Part shown: one piece after another, positions 28,338-41,276 of the stretch
Numbering within the stretch: the first letter of the stretch is position 1
Layout of the letters: each line of letters starts with the position of its first letter
NCBI RefSeq assembly: GCF_001039355.2
Contig: NW_019773833.1
Span: forward strand, 1 to 41,591
From: Lingula anatina
Taxonomy: Eukaryota; Brachiopoda; Lingulata; Lingulida; Lingulidae
Direction: 5' to 3'
Length of the DNA: 41,591 nucleotides
Translations under genes and position numbers: made by a program
Notes under the pieces: model-generated
What the model was told of the DNA's origin: nothing
The model's database searches: none
The model's input: the letters and a program-made list of their open reading frames with translations, nothing else

Positions 28338-30566
28338 CTGTATATAAGAATGGAAGTTATGAGATATTTATTAAATGTCTGTTTAAAATTGCACGCTTTT
28401 TCAGTCGGACACTTATCGTTGTGAAAAAAAAAATACGGACACGCACTTTCGTTATGTCTGGCAAAAAAAGTGTCAAAAGTACTAAGGTAAAAACACATAC
28501 AGCGTTTACCTAGCTGTTGACAATATGGACAGAATAATAAACACTAGTTTATAAAGGGAATTTGAAATTGAAAATATTCCTTACAAAAACTATTTAAAAA
28601 ACAAACTTCATCTTCACTTATGAAATCTGGGTTAAAATCCAAGTGACAAATCACGATATTTCTCACGTATTGAAACGGGTCTTTTTATTTCCTACATCCA
28701 TTTTCAATTTGAAAAATCTTGTAACAAATGATTTGCAACCTTCTGAACATAAATTGAACCTGTATTTGTTCAAGAGATTAATGGCAAAAATATCAGTTAT
28801 ATTGCCGAGTAAGACGTGTTACATTTGTAAGAACTACATTCAGAGATAAATACTAAAACACGAATGGCAATTACATGCACCAAATCAGCTTTTCAAGATG
28901 GAAATTTTCCCAAATATAAATTGAAAATTGAAAATTCTACATACTTCACTAGTGAAACAAAATCATCAATCTTCGTTCGTAAAATTACATCTCTTACTCA
29001 ACAAGACAGCAAATTTTCGAATTTCAAGAGACGATATGCCCTATTTCTCATCTGAACATTAAAAGTAAGACACACAATGAGCGTCACTCTAGATTTCAGT
29101 CCATTTGGAGAATGAAGCTGAAGAATACAGTCACGCCGGTAAAAACAGAAATCAAGAATTAGATACTGGGCTTGTAAAATTTATCAACGGTTTTGATAAT
29201 GTGTTCCTTATGATTTAAGTGAAATTGCTGGATATTAAAGAAAATTTTGGGCTTTAAACAGACATAAAATTTCTATATTTTTGCGGACTTAATTAGCATT
29301 CGATCTAAACTAGAAAGTCACCCGTTGCTGTCTTGCTGAAGAATACCACAAACAGTACCATTTTACATGTCACGTGTGACAAACTAGAAACTACGATAGT
29401 ATAAAACATATTTCAATACAATAAAGCAATTTTTTCTAACTGATGACCATGCATTCTGATATATCATTACGTTTTAAATATGTAACATTTAATTCGTAAA
29501 AGACCTCAAATTCGTGATGTTTTATTGAAAGAAAGACACCTTTGGACAAAGCCTTTCCTAATCCGTTCCAAACAGCATTTCGGGCTATCAGCTCGAAAGG
29601 TTGATCTTATAATTTGTCACGCAGAAATCAATATAACTTCAATTTATCTTACACATTTTAATGAAATGAAATATTAAATATTAATTTATGAAATCTTGCC
29701 AATATTCGAAATGGAAGTGTATTACTATACCCCCTTAATGCTTCAATTATGTTCTTTACTTCGGAAATGGACGTTTGTTGCTATACCTATGACATATTCT
29801 ATAATTCCACTACCAACCGATCACTAAATATCAACATGCCAATAGCCAGACCTTCACAAGACATTTCACAGCATTTTCCCCTCCTTGGCCATTTCTCACG
29901 GTAAACTTCCACTGCCACTACTATTTCTACCGACGAAGGTCAAAATACTGAACATGAAGTGCAATTTCATCTTCCTTTGTTTTGTGAGACGTGATGAGAT
30001 GAAGTGAAAAAGGAAATACATGGTACGTGGGGAAAATGTTGGGAAATGGTCATAAACGCTCTTAAGCAAACGGGTGTCAAAATACATTTCAAAAATAAAT
30101 CACAATTTACTTAACACCAAATACCTGACATTGATTTCTTAATACTTTATATTGATATGGCTGAAATTACGATATTCGTATACTTAATATCTAAGCCGCC
30201 TTCGCTCCACTTCCTGATCACTCAGCACTGAGGCAGTGACGTCTCCTTCCAGGCTGTCCATCCCATTACATTCATGGTAGGGGAGGTGGCAGGCTGAAGT
30301 GACCGCCTTTCCTTTTCAACTCTCACCAATATTTTACGGATGAAACTTCATTTGTAATTTACAACATTAAAATACATTTGGCGAGTTTGTGTTCAGAATA
30401 TTTCAAAATATGTCAGACGAAAATTAACTTCAGATCCTTATCAACCCCAAATTGAAACGACATTATGTAGGTCACTGGCTTTCTTGATATTACTCAATAA
30501 GGTCCACTGATTTGAATATCTGAGCAGTTTTTGCTATGTTTGACCAAATAGACTTTACGATAGAGA
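28338..30566. other. no gene recognised
   Basis: AT-rich sequence without convincing exons. A CG-richer patch at 30195-30310 (CCGCCTTCGC to GACCGCC) stands out from its flanks but shows no open frame or known motif. Confidence 0.5.
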
Positions 30567-30655
30567 CTGCAGTGTTTTGATTCTGATGCTGTCTCAACCA
30601 TGATTGTGACGGAATCCACAAAATACCACCCCATTGTGTTAGTGAAGACATAACG
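30567..30655 (+). repeat. diverged repeat, copy 1 (pair at 32920)
   Basis: It contains TCTCAACCATGATTGTGACG and ATTGTGTTAGTGAAGACA, matched in order and spacing by 32920-33004. Confidence 0.65.
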
Positions 30656-31276
30656 CGAGGCGGGGAGGGGGGATAAAAAGTTCAGAAAGAAATTACCTAA
30701 TAAGCCATTGAAAATGACATTATAATATTTTAGTTTAAATTAGATGTCGACGAACCATTCAATAGAGAAAGTTGGATTAAAAGGAAATATGATGAAATAA
30801 AACGGCACAAATATTATGGGGGGAGGGTATGATGATGGTATAAAAGGTTTGGGAGAGTCGGGGAAATTGAGTTTTGACTGCGTTCGGGTGTTTACTTGTT
30901 GTCCTTTAACTTGAACACACCAGGTTATACAAACATTTACAACTTTTGTCTCTAAATACCCTGTTCAGATTTATCTTTTCTACTTATGTAACTACCGTAT
31001 GTTTCAACTCTAGTAATTCACAAAGATGGACTTCTAATTCAAAGATGACGTCTATTGAGAAAGAGCGCCATTACTAAAAACGCAACACTAGAAAATTAAC
31101 TGGCAAAGCGTCAACGCTACGAAAGGAACTAAAATTAAAATAAGTTCCAGCAAATGTTATGCTGTTGTTATGCTAGAAAATCACCGTGGCGTTATAATTT
31201 AGCGCTGATTTACTCTATCAAATTCTTCCTCTGAAATGTTGTCCCAATGAATAAAATTGAAGCTTACATACTCGTC

Positions 31277-31444
31277 TATCATGTCTTGAAATTGAAATTT
31301 CAAAAAATTAAAAGAGAAAGAAATTATCGGCATTTTTCATTGAAATTAGCGATTTTACACACAACGAACGCGACGCAACGTAATGGCGCGTGAAAAAACG
31401 ACTTAAAATCCCTACGCCGTGACAGTATGTGTCCTACTGTCAGT
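31277..31444 (+). repeat. 168-bp direct repeat, copy 1
   Basis: It is nearly identical to 31858-32025 with a constant 581-bp offset, so there is no net indel. It ends in a hairpin with 8-bp arms TGACAGTA / TACTGTCA and a 7-nt loop (31420-31442). An N at 31447 follows directly. Confidence 0.95.
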
Positions 31445-31857
31445 AANTGAATTACCTGGGAATGGATGTCCGTTTCTGGCCATTTTCTCTGAGTGCAAGA
31501 ATCCCATAGTAAGCTGCGTTGCTTAGCTGTCGAACCATATCTTCACTAAGGCACCTGTCAAGTTTCAGAGCGATCCCTTTGTTGCTTCTCTAAACATACT
31601 CCAAAGATTGACCAAACCCATGCGTTTTTATACAAGGGCAGAAATTGCCGAAAAGACCACCCCTCACATTTCTGACCACAGAACATGCAACTACATGCAT
31701 CAATTGTTTCGAGAGTTGTATGGTAATTAGGTAACACACCTGGCTACACATGGAGTGACACCTCAGCTTTGGATTTAAAGTAGTTAGAGAGAAATTAAAT
31801 ATTTTGTAGAAAATTTACTCGCCAAAAAATAATATTCCATATTAAATGGTAACCCTG

Positions 31858-32025
31858 TATCATGTTTCGAAATTGAAATTTTAAAAAGTTAAAAGAGAAA
31901 GAAATTATCGGCATTTTTCATTAAAATTAGCGTTTTTACACACAACGAACGCGACGCAACGTAATGGCGCGTGAAAAAACGACTTAAAATCCCTACGCCG
32001 TGACAGTATGTGTCCTACTGTCAGT
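31858..32025 (+). repeat. 168-bp direct repeat, copy 2
   Basis: This is the second copy of 31277-31444, differing at only a handful of positions, mostly in its first half. The hairpin is at 32001-32023. The last 100 bp or so of the two copies look identical. Confidence 0.95.
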
Positions 32026-32763
32026 TACAGATGGAACATTAAGTGCCGACAGAATTTACATGAAGTCAAAGTTTGCAATTTTTGAACTACACAAACTGTC
32101 GGCGATTATCACATCAAGTATGTTTGCCTACTTGCACGAAATATTGCACATTTTCATATATGCACTAGGGCCTATTTGTGCAATTATCCAGAATACATCA
32201 GAAAACATAAGACAGAAGTGCTAATGAATGAGATTTCGTGCTTTTGCTGAACTGTCCCCATAGGCAATGGGCTAAACAAGACTAGTACAATTTGCGGTTT
32301 GAAGGACAAAATGATAGTTTGTTTTTTAAATTCAAAAAATGATTTTTTTTCGAAGTGAGATATTTGGGACTTCATAAAGAAATCTCAACAATATTTCAAA
32401 AATGTTCCAGTAACAAAGCTAGGCTAAGGACGTGAGTGTCACCTCTACCTGAGGTGTGCAAAAAAGTGAATCCTGATGAGAGCCACCTAACGGAGACTGA
32501 AATATCGGAGCTCAAAAATTGACTTGTTTTAATTATTGATTGAAACAGGCTGTTAGTATGACTAAGTTATAAAACAGCTGATGGATTTCTTGGAACATTG
32601 AATGACTTGAATTGGAATATAATAGTTCTTAATTGCTCTTAATAGTTCTTAATTGTTCTTAATTGGTATATAAAAGTTCTTAATTGCAAATTTGTTCTAC
32701 TATAGCAAACTGCTACCAACACATTTCTAACCGAGGCGTTGCTTTCCTAAGCATAAAAATTAG

Positions 32764-32764
<1 letters not shown>

Positions 32765-32805
<41 letters not shown>
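32765..32805. repeat. (TG)n microsatellite
   Basis: About 20 uninterrupted TG units. Confidence 0.97.
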
Positions 32806-32806
<1 letters not shown>

Positions 32807-32919
32807 GGAGTTGGGGAAGTAGGTCGTGCGCGGGAATCTTCCTCTCTGGCAATTGTCATTGTTGACAGGTATGTAATGGTCCGGGAGAATAGAGGAAGTT
32901 GAGTTACAACAAGGTTAAT

Positions 32920-33004
32920 GCTACAGTATTTGACCTCAGAAACTTTCTCAACATGATTGTGACGTTGTCCATGAATTTTATCATATTGTGCTAGTGAAGA
33001 CAGC
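32920..33004 (+). repeat. diverged repeat, copy 2
   Basis: It contains TCTCAACATGATTGTGACG and ATTGTGCTAGTGAAGACA and is the same orientation as 30567-30655. Confidence 0.65.
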
Positions 33005-33395
33005 GATAAATGATAGAGGACGCTGATATGATCATTTTTCTTATAATTTCTTTGCAATGTCTCATATTAATCTTTAAATACTCAGAACTTTTTGTACTGA
33101 TTTCACTTATTTCAAAAGTGTCCAAATGTCATGAATTTCATTTATATGAAAAAAGAGTACCAGGTAACAGTGGTAACCGTACTTGAGGCCCCTGCAGGCG
33201 ATGTATGTTTTTTTCTCTGGGAATTCACGTGGAGACGTTGTCCAGGATCGAGAAGCTATCTCTTTCTAAGAAGCTAATTCCTTGTAAATTTTTACCTATA
33301 TATAATAACACGCTTTATATTTATGATCATGGGCCTATTTGATCAATACTTTCATCAAGCTTTATTATTTTCTTAATATTTTCTTAAAAATTCCA

Positions 33396-33803
33396 GTCCT
33401 GGGGGAATATGTCCAGTGCGGACGGCTCCTACAAGTTCTTTGTAGAATAAAAGAACTCTAACATCTCGCGATTGAAAGATATCAATCAAAGCTGTCAAAT
33501 TTGACAGTTTGAGTAAACATACGTCAATCACATCCAGAGAACTTTTATCTCCTGTGATTGATAGGTGTCAATCAAAGCTGTCAAATTTGACAGCTTGATT
33601 GACGGTTAGTTAAACAAACGTCAATCACAATCATCCTGCAAAGGAGCTTTTACTTCCTGTGATTGAGAGGTGCCAATCAAAGCTATTAAAAGTGGATGGC
33701 TTGATTGGCAGTTATATAAACAAACGTCAATCATCATACTGGTGATCAAGTATATCTGTCGAACAATGAAAACGCCGTAGAGAGCGGACTGTCCCCAGGA
33801 TTA
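33396..33803. repeat. palindrome-rich tandem array, possibly inside a MITE
   Basis: The CAATCAAAGCT phrase recurs at 33483, 33569 and 33674 (spacings 86 and 105). Units 1 and 2 hold a long palindrome (unit 2 core AGCTGTCAAATTTGACAGCT, extended outward by TCAATCAA / TTGATTGA), and each unit continues into ACGTCAATCA. The region is bracketed by AGTCCTGGGG and CCCCAGGATT, short inverted ends that could mark a transposon. Confidence 0.75.
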
Positions 33804-35760
33804 TTTAAATAAGTAAATTAAAATATAGGCAAGACAAGGTAAAATAACTATTCCGGCGTCAGCTAGTTGAGTGATTAAAGATATACAATATATAAGAAAT
33901 TAAAGACTTAATGTGTTCATCATATTTTAGTCACATTCCGTTTATAATAATTGACTTTAGTGAAACTGCAGGTAGGAAATCATTTTCACCCCATTTGCAG
34001 CATTTTTCTTTTCATTTTTTTCTTTTCTTATCCTTCTTTCATTCTTTTTTATCTACATATTTACATGTATTATTTATATATTTATATAGTAAGTTAGATT
34101 TTTTTATTTTTCGTTTATTTGTTTGCTTGTTTCCAAAAATATGTTTTATATAATTTAGTTCTACCAGATTTTAAATTACATTATTTCCCTTCGTTAGTGT
34201 AACATGGGTTCCGCACAACGCTGTGGTAAGACTTTGTGGAGTTGGTTGAGTTAGTGGCGTACACGATCACCAAGAACCTCTCCCCTGAAATTCTCGTGGA
34301 ATTCGACATGCCAAGTGATCAGCCCGAGGCCGAGGTTTAATATGCCACGATGGGTCGCTCCACTTGGAGAATTCGTTTTTGGCTATAAAAAGAAATAAGC
34401 GTCACAACCACTTCCCACATGAGAGGGGTGTTTTCGAACTGGATATGATCACAGCGGAGACTTAGAACCAAAATAACGTTCATTTACATTCAGCTATCGA
34501 TATGAAACTTTTACATCAAATATGACAATTTGAAGACTTCCGTTCTTCCAAAAGAGAGCTTTACACAAAAATAAATAAAGATTATCATATTCCATCATTA
34601 TCTTAATTCATTTATCATTATCTTAAAGTGAAAGCCTTATACCGGTCTGAATTTTGACGGGCATTGGGTACTGTTTATAGAAAAACTCAAGCGTTTACTC
34701 CAACTTTTCAACTTTTCTTGTTTTACTTTAAAGTTAGAAATACAGTCAGTGTCGTTATTTATAAATGAAGCAGTGTATTTGTTTACCGCGCCAACCTCTG
34801 GACGTCATTAATGAGCAAATACAGTGTATAGACATGTGTAATAAATAGATATTCTTAACAGATTTGGGTGCCCGTGTTTAAGTTAAAATCTCGGTCTTAC
34901 ATTTCTATACTAGCAGGCAGTTTTTTTAGTTAAAAAATAAGTCCAAGCTACACTCGAGGTTGGAGATTGTCGGCAGGAAGACTGTTTAGTTAAGATGTTT
35001 AGAAGACTGAGAGCAAAGGACAGAATTTGAAATCCAAAAGAAATTGCAAATCTGTTCTGCGCCAATATAGCTCTGTAGTCCCACCTTGCTGAGGGACATA
35101 TTTTACTTTGTATTGTAGACTCCAAAGGCTATCCTTCAGTTACACGTACACAGCAACTCTATGGCATGGAGTGTGTTCACCCGTAAGAAAGAATAAGGCA
35201 CAGGTTAATTACCCACAAGAGGAGAAATAGATAAAATAATAAATAAATAAATAAATACTCGATAATGAATTAAGTTTGCAGCAATACATATGTTAAATCC
35301 CAGGTCAAAATAGATAATAATTAGAAGTATTAAAAAGCACTTTAAAGATAATGTATTGGCCGTTTTTATACGCACTTTGCTTTTCTGTGACAATATTCAA
35401 TTGTTTCGTTTGGTGTGTCATTTCAGCTTTGGCTTGCTCTGTCATTTCCTTATCTGCATTGACTGAAAACTTGAGTGGAGAAATAAACCCAGTGTAGTTG
35501 CTTCCAGTAAAAAGACATACTCAGTTTGTACTCTATATTCGCATATTAGTACAACACAAATTTATGTTCGCGATAAATATCTTCATGTCTACCTTCTTTT
35601 AATCATCAGCCTGTGATGCAAATAACGAAATCCAGAGAAAGCAGACGCGTTTATTATGAGTATCTCCATTCTTATGATTTCGGTTTAGAGATATTTTGTA
35701 AGTTATCATTCTTGCATAAGAAAGCACTCTTTCAGTCTGACCTTAAAAGTTTCCAAAACT
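33804..35760. other. no gene recognised
   Basis: AT-rich sequence with a short CG-richer patch at 34205-34380 lacking an open frame. A (TAAA)n run lies at about 35238-35257. No family resemblance was seen in any frame. Confidence 0.5.
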
Positions 35761-35762
35761 AA

Positions 35763-35797
<35 letters not shown>
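35761..35797. repeat. (AATA)n microsatellite
   Basis: About nine tetranucleotide units. Confidence 0.95.
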
Positions 35798-36027
35798 AAA
35801 AATACAAGTCATGTCCATTTACATCACACATACCTAACATTGTATTTCTTTATTTCTATATGATAAGGACAGTAGGCGGAGCAAAAATATTTGCAGGGGG
35901 GGGGATAGGAGCCTATTCCCCTCCCCCACCCCGCCCTAGCCACGTCAGTTCTTAGCGGAGAAGAGGATGATGGGCCCTGTTCATTTCTTTACCACTTTAC
36001 ATATTTATAAACAAGTTCTTGATATAT

Positions 36028-36077
36028 TGCATCGAGGACCGAGACCCCAGTCAGTCGATGGCCAACTTCAAGTGAGT
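36028..36077 (+). repeat. exon-like repeated segment, copy 2
   Basis: It reads LHRGPRPQSVDGQLQ before a good donor (CTTCAA then GTGAGT). A following acceptor (TTTTCCTGCAG, 36153) opens LDRRDTYLTWNTP and a stop in compatible phase, so this could be the last intron of a small gene. It is related to 23041-23090. Family unknown. Confidence 0.4.
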
Positions 36078-36199
36078 AATTTTTTCCTTGCCCCCAACCC
36101 CTTCTCCTACTCGGCGATTCAATGTTTGCACTGTTGTCATATTTTCCTGCAGCTTGACAGACGAGACACTTACTTGACATGGAACACCCCCTGACGTAT

Positions 36200-39100
36200 T
36201 TTACTGATAAGGTTGGACCTAGAGGAGTGGTCAGGGACCCATTACAGAGAACGACTTCTCACTGTTCTTGTTCATCCCCTAGCTTCAGGTTAAACATACC
36301 ATATCTCATAACATTGGTTTATAGTCATGTTATTCAATTGATGTTTTCATTCTTGCAAAATCAGTTGTTTGTGGACAGAAATTTTGCTATTTTACAGAAA
36401 GAGCTTATATTGTTATCATGGTGACGATGTGGTAAGTGTGCTTGTAAATGAAATTAGCTAGAGGATTACGTGGGCTTCATTGCGGCAGTTGCCCCTCTCC
36501 CAAAATATGGGCTTCATGAATATTTGAAGACAATGCAAAAAATGATGACTTAGACAAAGACGAATGACGGGGAAAAAACAATGAGCAGAAATTTCGGTAT
36601 CTTTAATTATTACTTTTAGTGTTGGTGTTTTATTGTAGAAAGTGCCCTCACCAATCTTTCATTGCTTTATTCGTTTTTTATCAACGTATTATGATGGGCC
36701 CGGGAATGTTCAAGTTGGAGCACTGATACAAGATCTGTAAAAGAAAAAAAACTAAAGAAAATGGCATGAAGAAGGTCTAGAAAAAAAGGTGTCTGGCAAC
36801 CCCAGCACACGCTTTACGTTTTTCTGTGGGAACAACTCAATATTTTTCACAAGGGCCAGGCTGTCATCCATCAAGAGAAGACCTCTTGCCTGTAGTAAAA
36901 CGATTTAGTGAAAGCATGGGCAAAATTATTAATTATGACCAAGGTTAAAGCTCAAGTTAGGATATATAAATTAATTAAAATTAATTAATTAAAATTTCTT
37001 TATCCACATCAATATAACCGTCGTCTCCAGTATTGATTTTCTTAGCAATGGAATCCGGTAGAATAAAACCGAGAGCTCAGTCTAATGTAAAAGTAATGAT
37101 AAATAAGACAATCGCCATTTGATTCTAGTAAATAATCTATTTTTGAGATAGTCTGATACATGCATCAATGTTTTCTATTTACTTCGTCTCTGTGTAACAG
37201 CAGCAGATGTCTTTAAAGAAGTCCTTAAAGCATTGTGTACCATTGGCTGATTTGTAGCTACCTACAGGACAGTCTACTTGTTGTATACCAGTAGTATTGC
37301 GGGGATTTTGTCATTAATGAGCAGATATGAAGTACAATGGATGGACCAGCTCAAGATTCAATTCCTTATTATCTGTATAAAAAGTAACACTGTTTCGTAA
37401 TAAAATAAATATTTTTGGATTGATTAACATTAACCCGCCCGTAATGTAAACGTATTCGCCGTAGCCCATAGCCACTTACGATGCAAAACAAAATTAAAAA
37501 AAAAAACGCACGAAAAATCGTTTACGATTTCATCGCACAGTACGCTTTTCAAATGTAATCTAGGCATGAGAATTAAAAATGTGTAACCTAATAACAGAAA
37601 TAAAATAAAAATACACTACTCCGGTGGATATGAGTTAGAACTTTTTTGGTGTTTTTGATATGATGATTCTGCTGCTGCATCTAGCGTATTTCGATACAAA
37701 AAACAGTTACGGATGCCTTCAGTGTAGTATAGATATACCGCCTCGTATCAAATCCTGTCGAAAGAAACAGCAAAAGTTTTGGAGTGATATATCAATCATA
37801 TTTGTTTCTTTTTGTGTTAACTTATTTTTGCGTAGTATTCTACTAGTTTTTTTTTCGAACATTCATAATTTTAATGATTTAAAAATCATGCTTACATTTT
37901 TACAGGGCTATCACAAAGTACACATAGACAGAAACACTTATAAAATAAAAGTCATCAAGGGGTGTTTCGTCAAGTCTTACGTGTAGCCGAAATATCGAAA
38001 AGACCTTCTTCCTCTACATGTAGATTACCTGTATCTAGACAAGCACATATACACCTGTATTTAAATAAATAAACATATTCTGTACATCAGCGAGTTTCCT
38101 AGACAGAGAAATTTAAGTAGAGCAGACAGGTTTATAAAGTATATCTATGTATGGAATATGATATTTGTTTGTTTAATCATAGACAACGTAACAACTTGAC
38201 TTTGTTTAAAAAATTAAGTAGGTAAAAAATCCAAATGTTGTGAGAATAATGACTCAAGACTTCACTTGTTGCTTATATTAAACTTTATTTACAACAAACA
38301 GGCCTGTTTTCCGCACTTAAACAGTAAGAGAAGACTAAAAAACACATTTTGACACAATCCAAAAATTTAATTGTCTAATGTAAAATGTAATTTTGACACA
38401 AGTCAAGGCGGTTTTGAGGGTGATTTACATGTGTATCACGAACATAATTAAAAAGCGCGTAGTCGGATGATTATCAATTTATACAAATGTAAGTTGTCTG
38501 AAAATTTCCCCGTGAACCACCACGACGAGTGACCAAGAAGATTTGAAACTTTGAAATCTTTTTACTTCTGAATATTTTGATTTTTATGCCTTGTTTTCGC
38601 TTAAAAAAAAAGAGAAAGAAAATATCCCAATAAAAGCCACTCTTGTCGAACCAGATAAATAGAAATGCAGTCAAAATTTTAATGGAAGCCTTAGACACGC
38701 ATATTTTTACATCATAATCATAACCTAATATCTTAAGTGTGCGATTTTCACCCATAAGCTGGGACGTCTGCAGTGCATCTCTGAGGCGCGTTTACTATCT
38801 ATTTTTCACTTGTGGAATGATTGTGTTAGTGCAGAAAATTTCTTTCACACCAGATGACAACTGAAAACTTTAATAAGATTTTTTAAGCATCATTAATTAT
38901 CATTAAGATCATCATCATTACAAATCTCTGATATGAACATTACTTCCGGCCAGTCTTATATTACTTCAAGGAACCTAATTTGCATATAAGAGAAAAAATG
39001 ATTTTTTTTTCTGATTTTGGCTTGTTTCCAATTTTTTCATTACTTTCAAAAAGTAATGTCCCCTTAAGCTCACAAATCGGAACACTTTTGAGTCATATGC

Positions 39101-39336
39101 ACTGATCGTAAATTGTGTAATTAGAAATAAATTTTTTTATATCACTGACGTGTATCACGTTTTCACTCCACAGCCATAAAACTCGTTGATTGCTGCATGG
39201 GTATAAAACTAGGTCAATTGCCTGTATAAAATTGCCATACGATTATTGAATTTTTAGTATGGACCGTTTTACGGGGGAAACAGAAGTGGAAAATGTATCA
39301 AGATGCCAGCAAAATATTTCGGTTGCATAGGGTTGG
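36200..39336. other. no gene recognised
   Basis: AT-rich sequence. Open frames near 37660-37986 (plus) and 38474-38755 (minus) are low-complexity, rich in F, I and K, and lack splice or family support. Confidence 0.5.
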
Positions 39337-39488
39337 TGAAAGGCAGAGTATATTGAGAACTTTTAAAGAAAAGAGTTAAACTAGCCCACATCTCCAGCTT
39401 CAACACGTAGAACTTTATACATGCCACGGTCCCTCTCTATTTCATCTGACTCTCCCTAAAATTTTTCAGACCGCGTTAACTGTTCAGC
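39337..39488 (+). repeat. dispersed repeat, copy 2 (pair at 15207)
   Basis: Same order of blocks as 15207-15367: TGAAAGGC.GAGTATATTG, ACATCTCCAG, CCTCTCTATTTCAT and AACTGTTCAGC. Confidence 0.75.
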
Positions 39489-40408
39489 TCCCGGGAAGCG
39501 CGAGCATCCAGCGTGGTGGCAGACGCTGAGCTCTGCAGACGGCACATTGCATTCACACAAATGGGGGTAAAGGTTTTCTGGGGAAATGCTGTATTTTATT
39601 ACATCTGACGAATTACATGAAACTTGACTTTTTTAAATTTTATATTGACTAAGTGTAATACAAGACACTGATATTTCTTCTCAAAATTGACAGAATAAAG
39701 AAACGCAAAAGGACATAACCTATCTCCCCTTACATGGCATATCCTATCCGTGAACTTGATTTACTTTAGTTTTCACACTCCTACACACGCTGAGTTTGTA
39801 TGGTATCAGTAGATATTGTATTGTGTGTGTGTGTGGGGGGGGGGGGAAGAATTTTGATTATACTATAGTGTTATGGTCTTACTCATGTTATATTTTATAC
39901 AATAGATCATTTTATTTTAAAGGATAGACCTGAACTGAGAGCGTTGGTAAAGTTTTTGGGACGAGAAAAGTAAAGAAATGTAGCTACTTCGAGCACATAT
40001 TTCAAAGCATACTGTGTGTAAAAGAGATAAAAATATCGTACCGCAGCAGGGTGTTTTAAAAGATTTTAAATCCTTTAATCATTTTGAAAAATGACAGAAA
40101 AGGAATTGTGTTAAAAAAAGAAAAGTTGCCGCTATTTACAGTGTGATAATACATGTAACATGGCTATAGCAATAGTACAACTAAGATAAGATAAAGTAAG
40201 AATTTATTCAGCCAATAAAAATATTTAGATATAAATATCGGCAATTGTTATCCTTTGAGAGATAAAACTAAGATAAAACACTGGACAATAAAAAAAAATA
40301 TGAACTAGGCCTAAAAGTGGAATTAAAGAGAGACAAAGTCAGAAGTCTACTATTGCTGGATAAAAAATTAAAAAAGAGAACTTCCTGGGTGGGTGGGATC
40401 CCCACAAT

Positions 40409-40543
40409 TCATTTTGTTGTTTTGTCCATTCTGTCTTTCAAGATATCATCCAGTTGGGAGAGATCTCTCTCAATTATTTTACCGGTGGCGCTAATAACGT
40501 TGGGGTGTTTTCCCCGTTCCTCTACCGTAGCTACCAGATGCAT
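40409..40543 (-). CDS. short open frame of coding-like composition, unrecognised
   Basis: The minus strand encodes 44 residues from an ATG at 40543: MHLVATVEERGKHPNV, then ISATGKIIERDLSQLDDIL and KDRMDKTTK. The mixed charged composition and use of C/G at third positions differ from the AT-rich flanks. It may be an exon or a transposon fragment; no match to a family is apparent. Confidence 0.3.
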   Translation of the reverse strand: MHLVATVEERGKHPNVISATGKIIERDLSQLDDILKDRMDKTTK

Positions 40544-41276
40544 TAAACATAAAATACTCTCAATATTACACGTATTTAAAAGTTAATTAAAACGGGCTCA
40601 TTATCTGTAAAAGTTGCAAGTGATCTAGAAAGCCGTTTTTGTCTAAAGCAAGTTTACTTTTCAAGTGAATTCCTAGGAGTTTTAACTATAGGCCTATATC
40701 TATTGTATTAAAAAATGAAAATACTGGAATATAAAACCGAAAGTGTTGTCCCTAATTGAACCGTATGGTAGGGTGCATGTGTGCGAGTATGAGTGTTTTT
40801 GTATGTATTTGAATAAAGTTAAAAGTTTGTACCATGTATTGTTTATTTCTTTGGTTTAATAGAAAAATATTGAAAAAAGAATTTGATAAAAAAATTAATT
40901 AAAAGAGTCCCACTGGGTATTTTGTGACCAGTTAAAGCCACTTTTTATTTCCCTGAGATGCGTGAAATGTCCATATTATTTAGCATGATCCATGAAGCAC
41001 CTCATTCCTGTGGCTCGTAAATGCGGCTTTTTGTTCTTTGCCCTTCGTGAAATAAAGTCTTGTAATTTTCAGGATTTTCAACTAGCATTGTCAGTGGGGT
41101 TATGCATAAAGTTTTGTTTACTGTGATTTGTAAATTAATGATTTTATTTCCCGTCAATTGTGATCACCCCACCCTAGTGGTACCCTCAATTAAGAAAAGA
41201 AAGAAAAACAAAACTCATTTGATTACAAAAATTTAATATCTTATTGAAAAATTAAGAGAATGACATTTTGCAGGTT

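Noticed and set aside
31420-31450. Helitron 3' end
   Set aside because: A hairpin is present, but the CTRR terminus and a 5' TC end could not be placed, so it was kept only as a suggestion for the duplicated unit.
34205-34380. CG-richer patch resembling a SINE head
   Set aside because: A weak A-box-like stretch is seen, but there is no B box at a fitting distance.
35875-35940. hAT-like end near GGCGGAGCA with G and C runs
   Set aside because: Only a short GGGGATAGGAGCCTATTCCC hairpin and homopolymers are visible; no matching second end.
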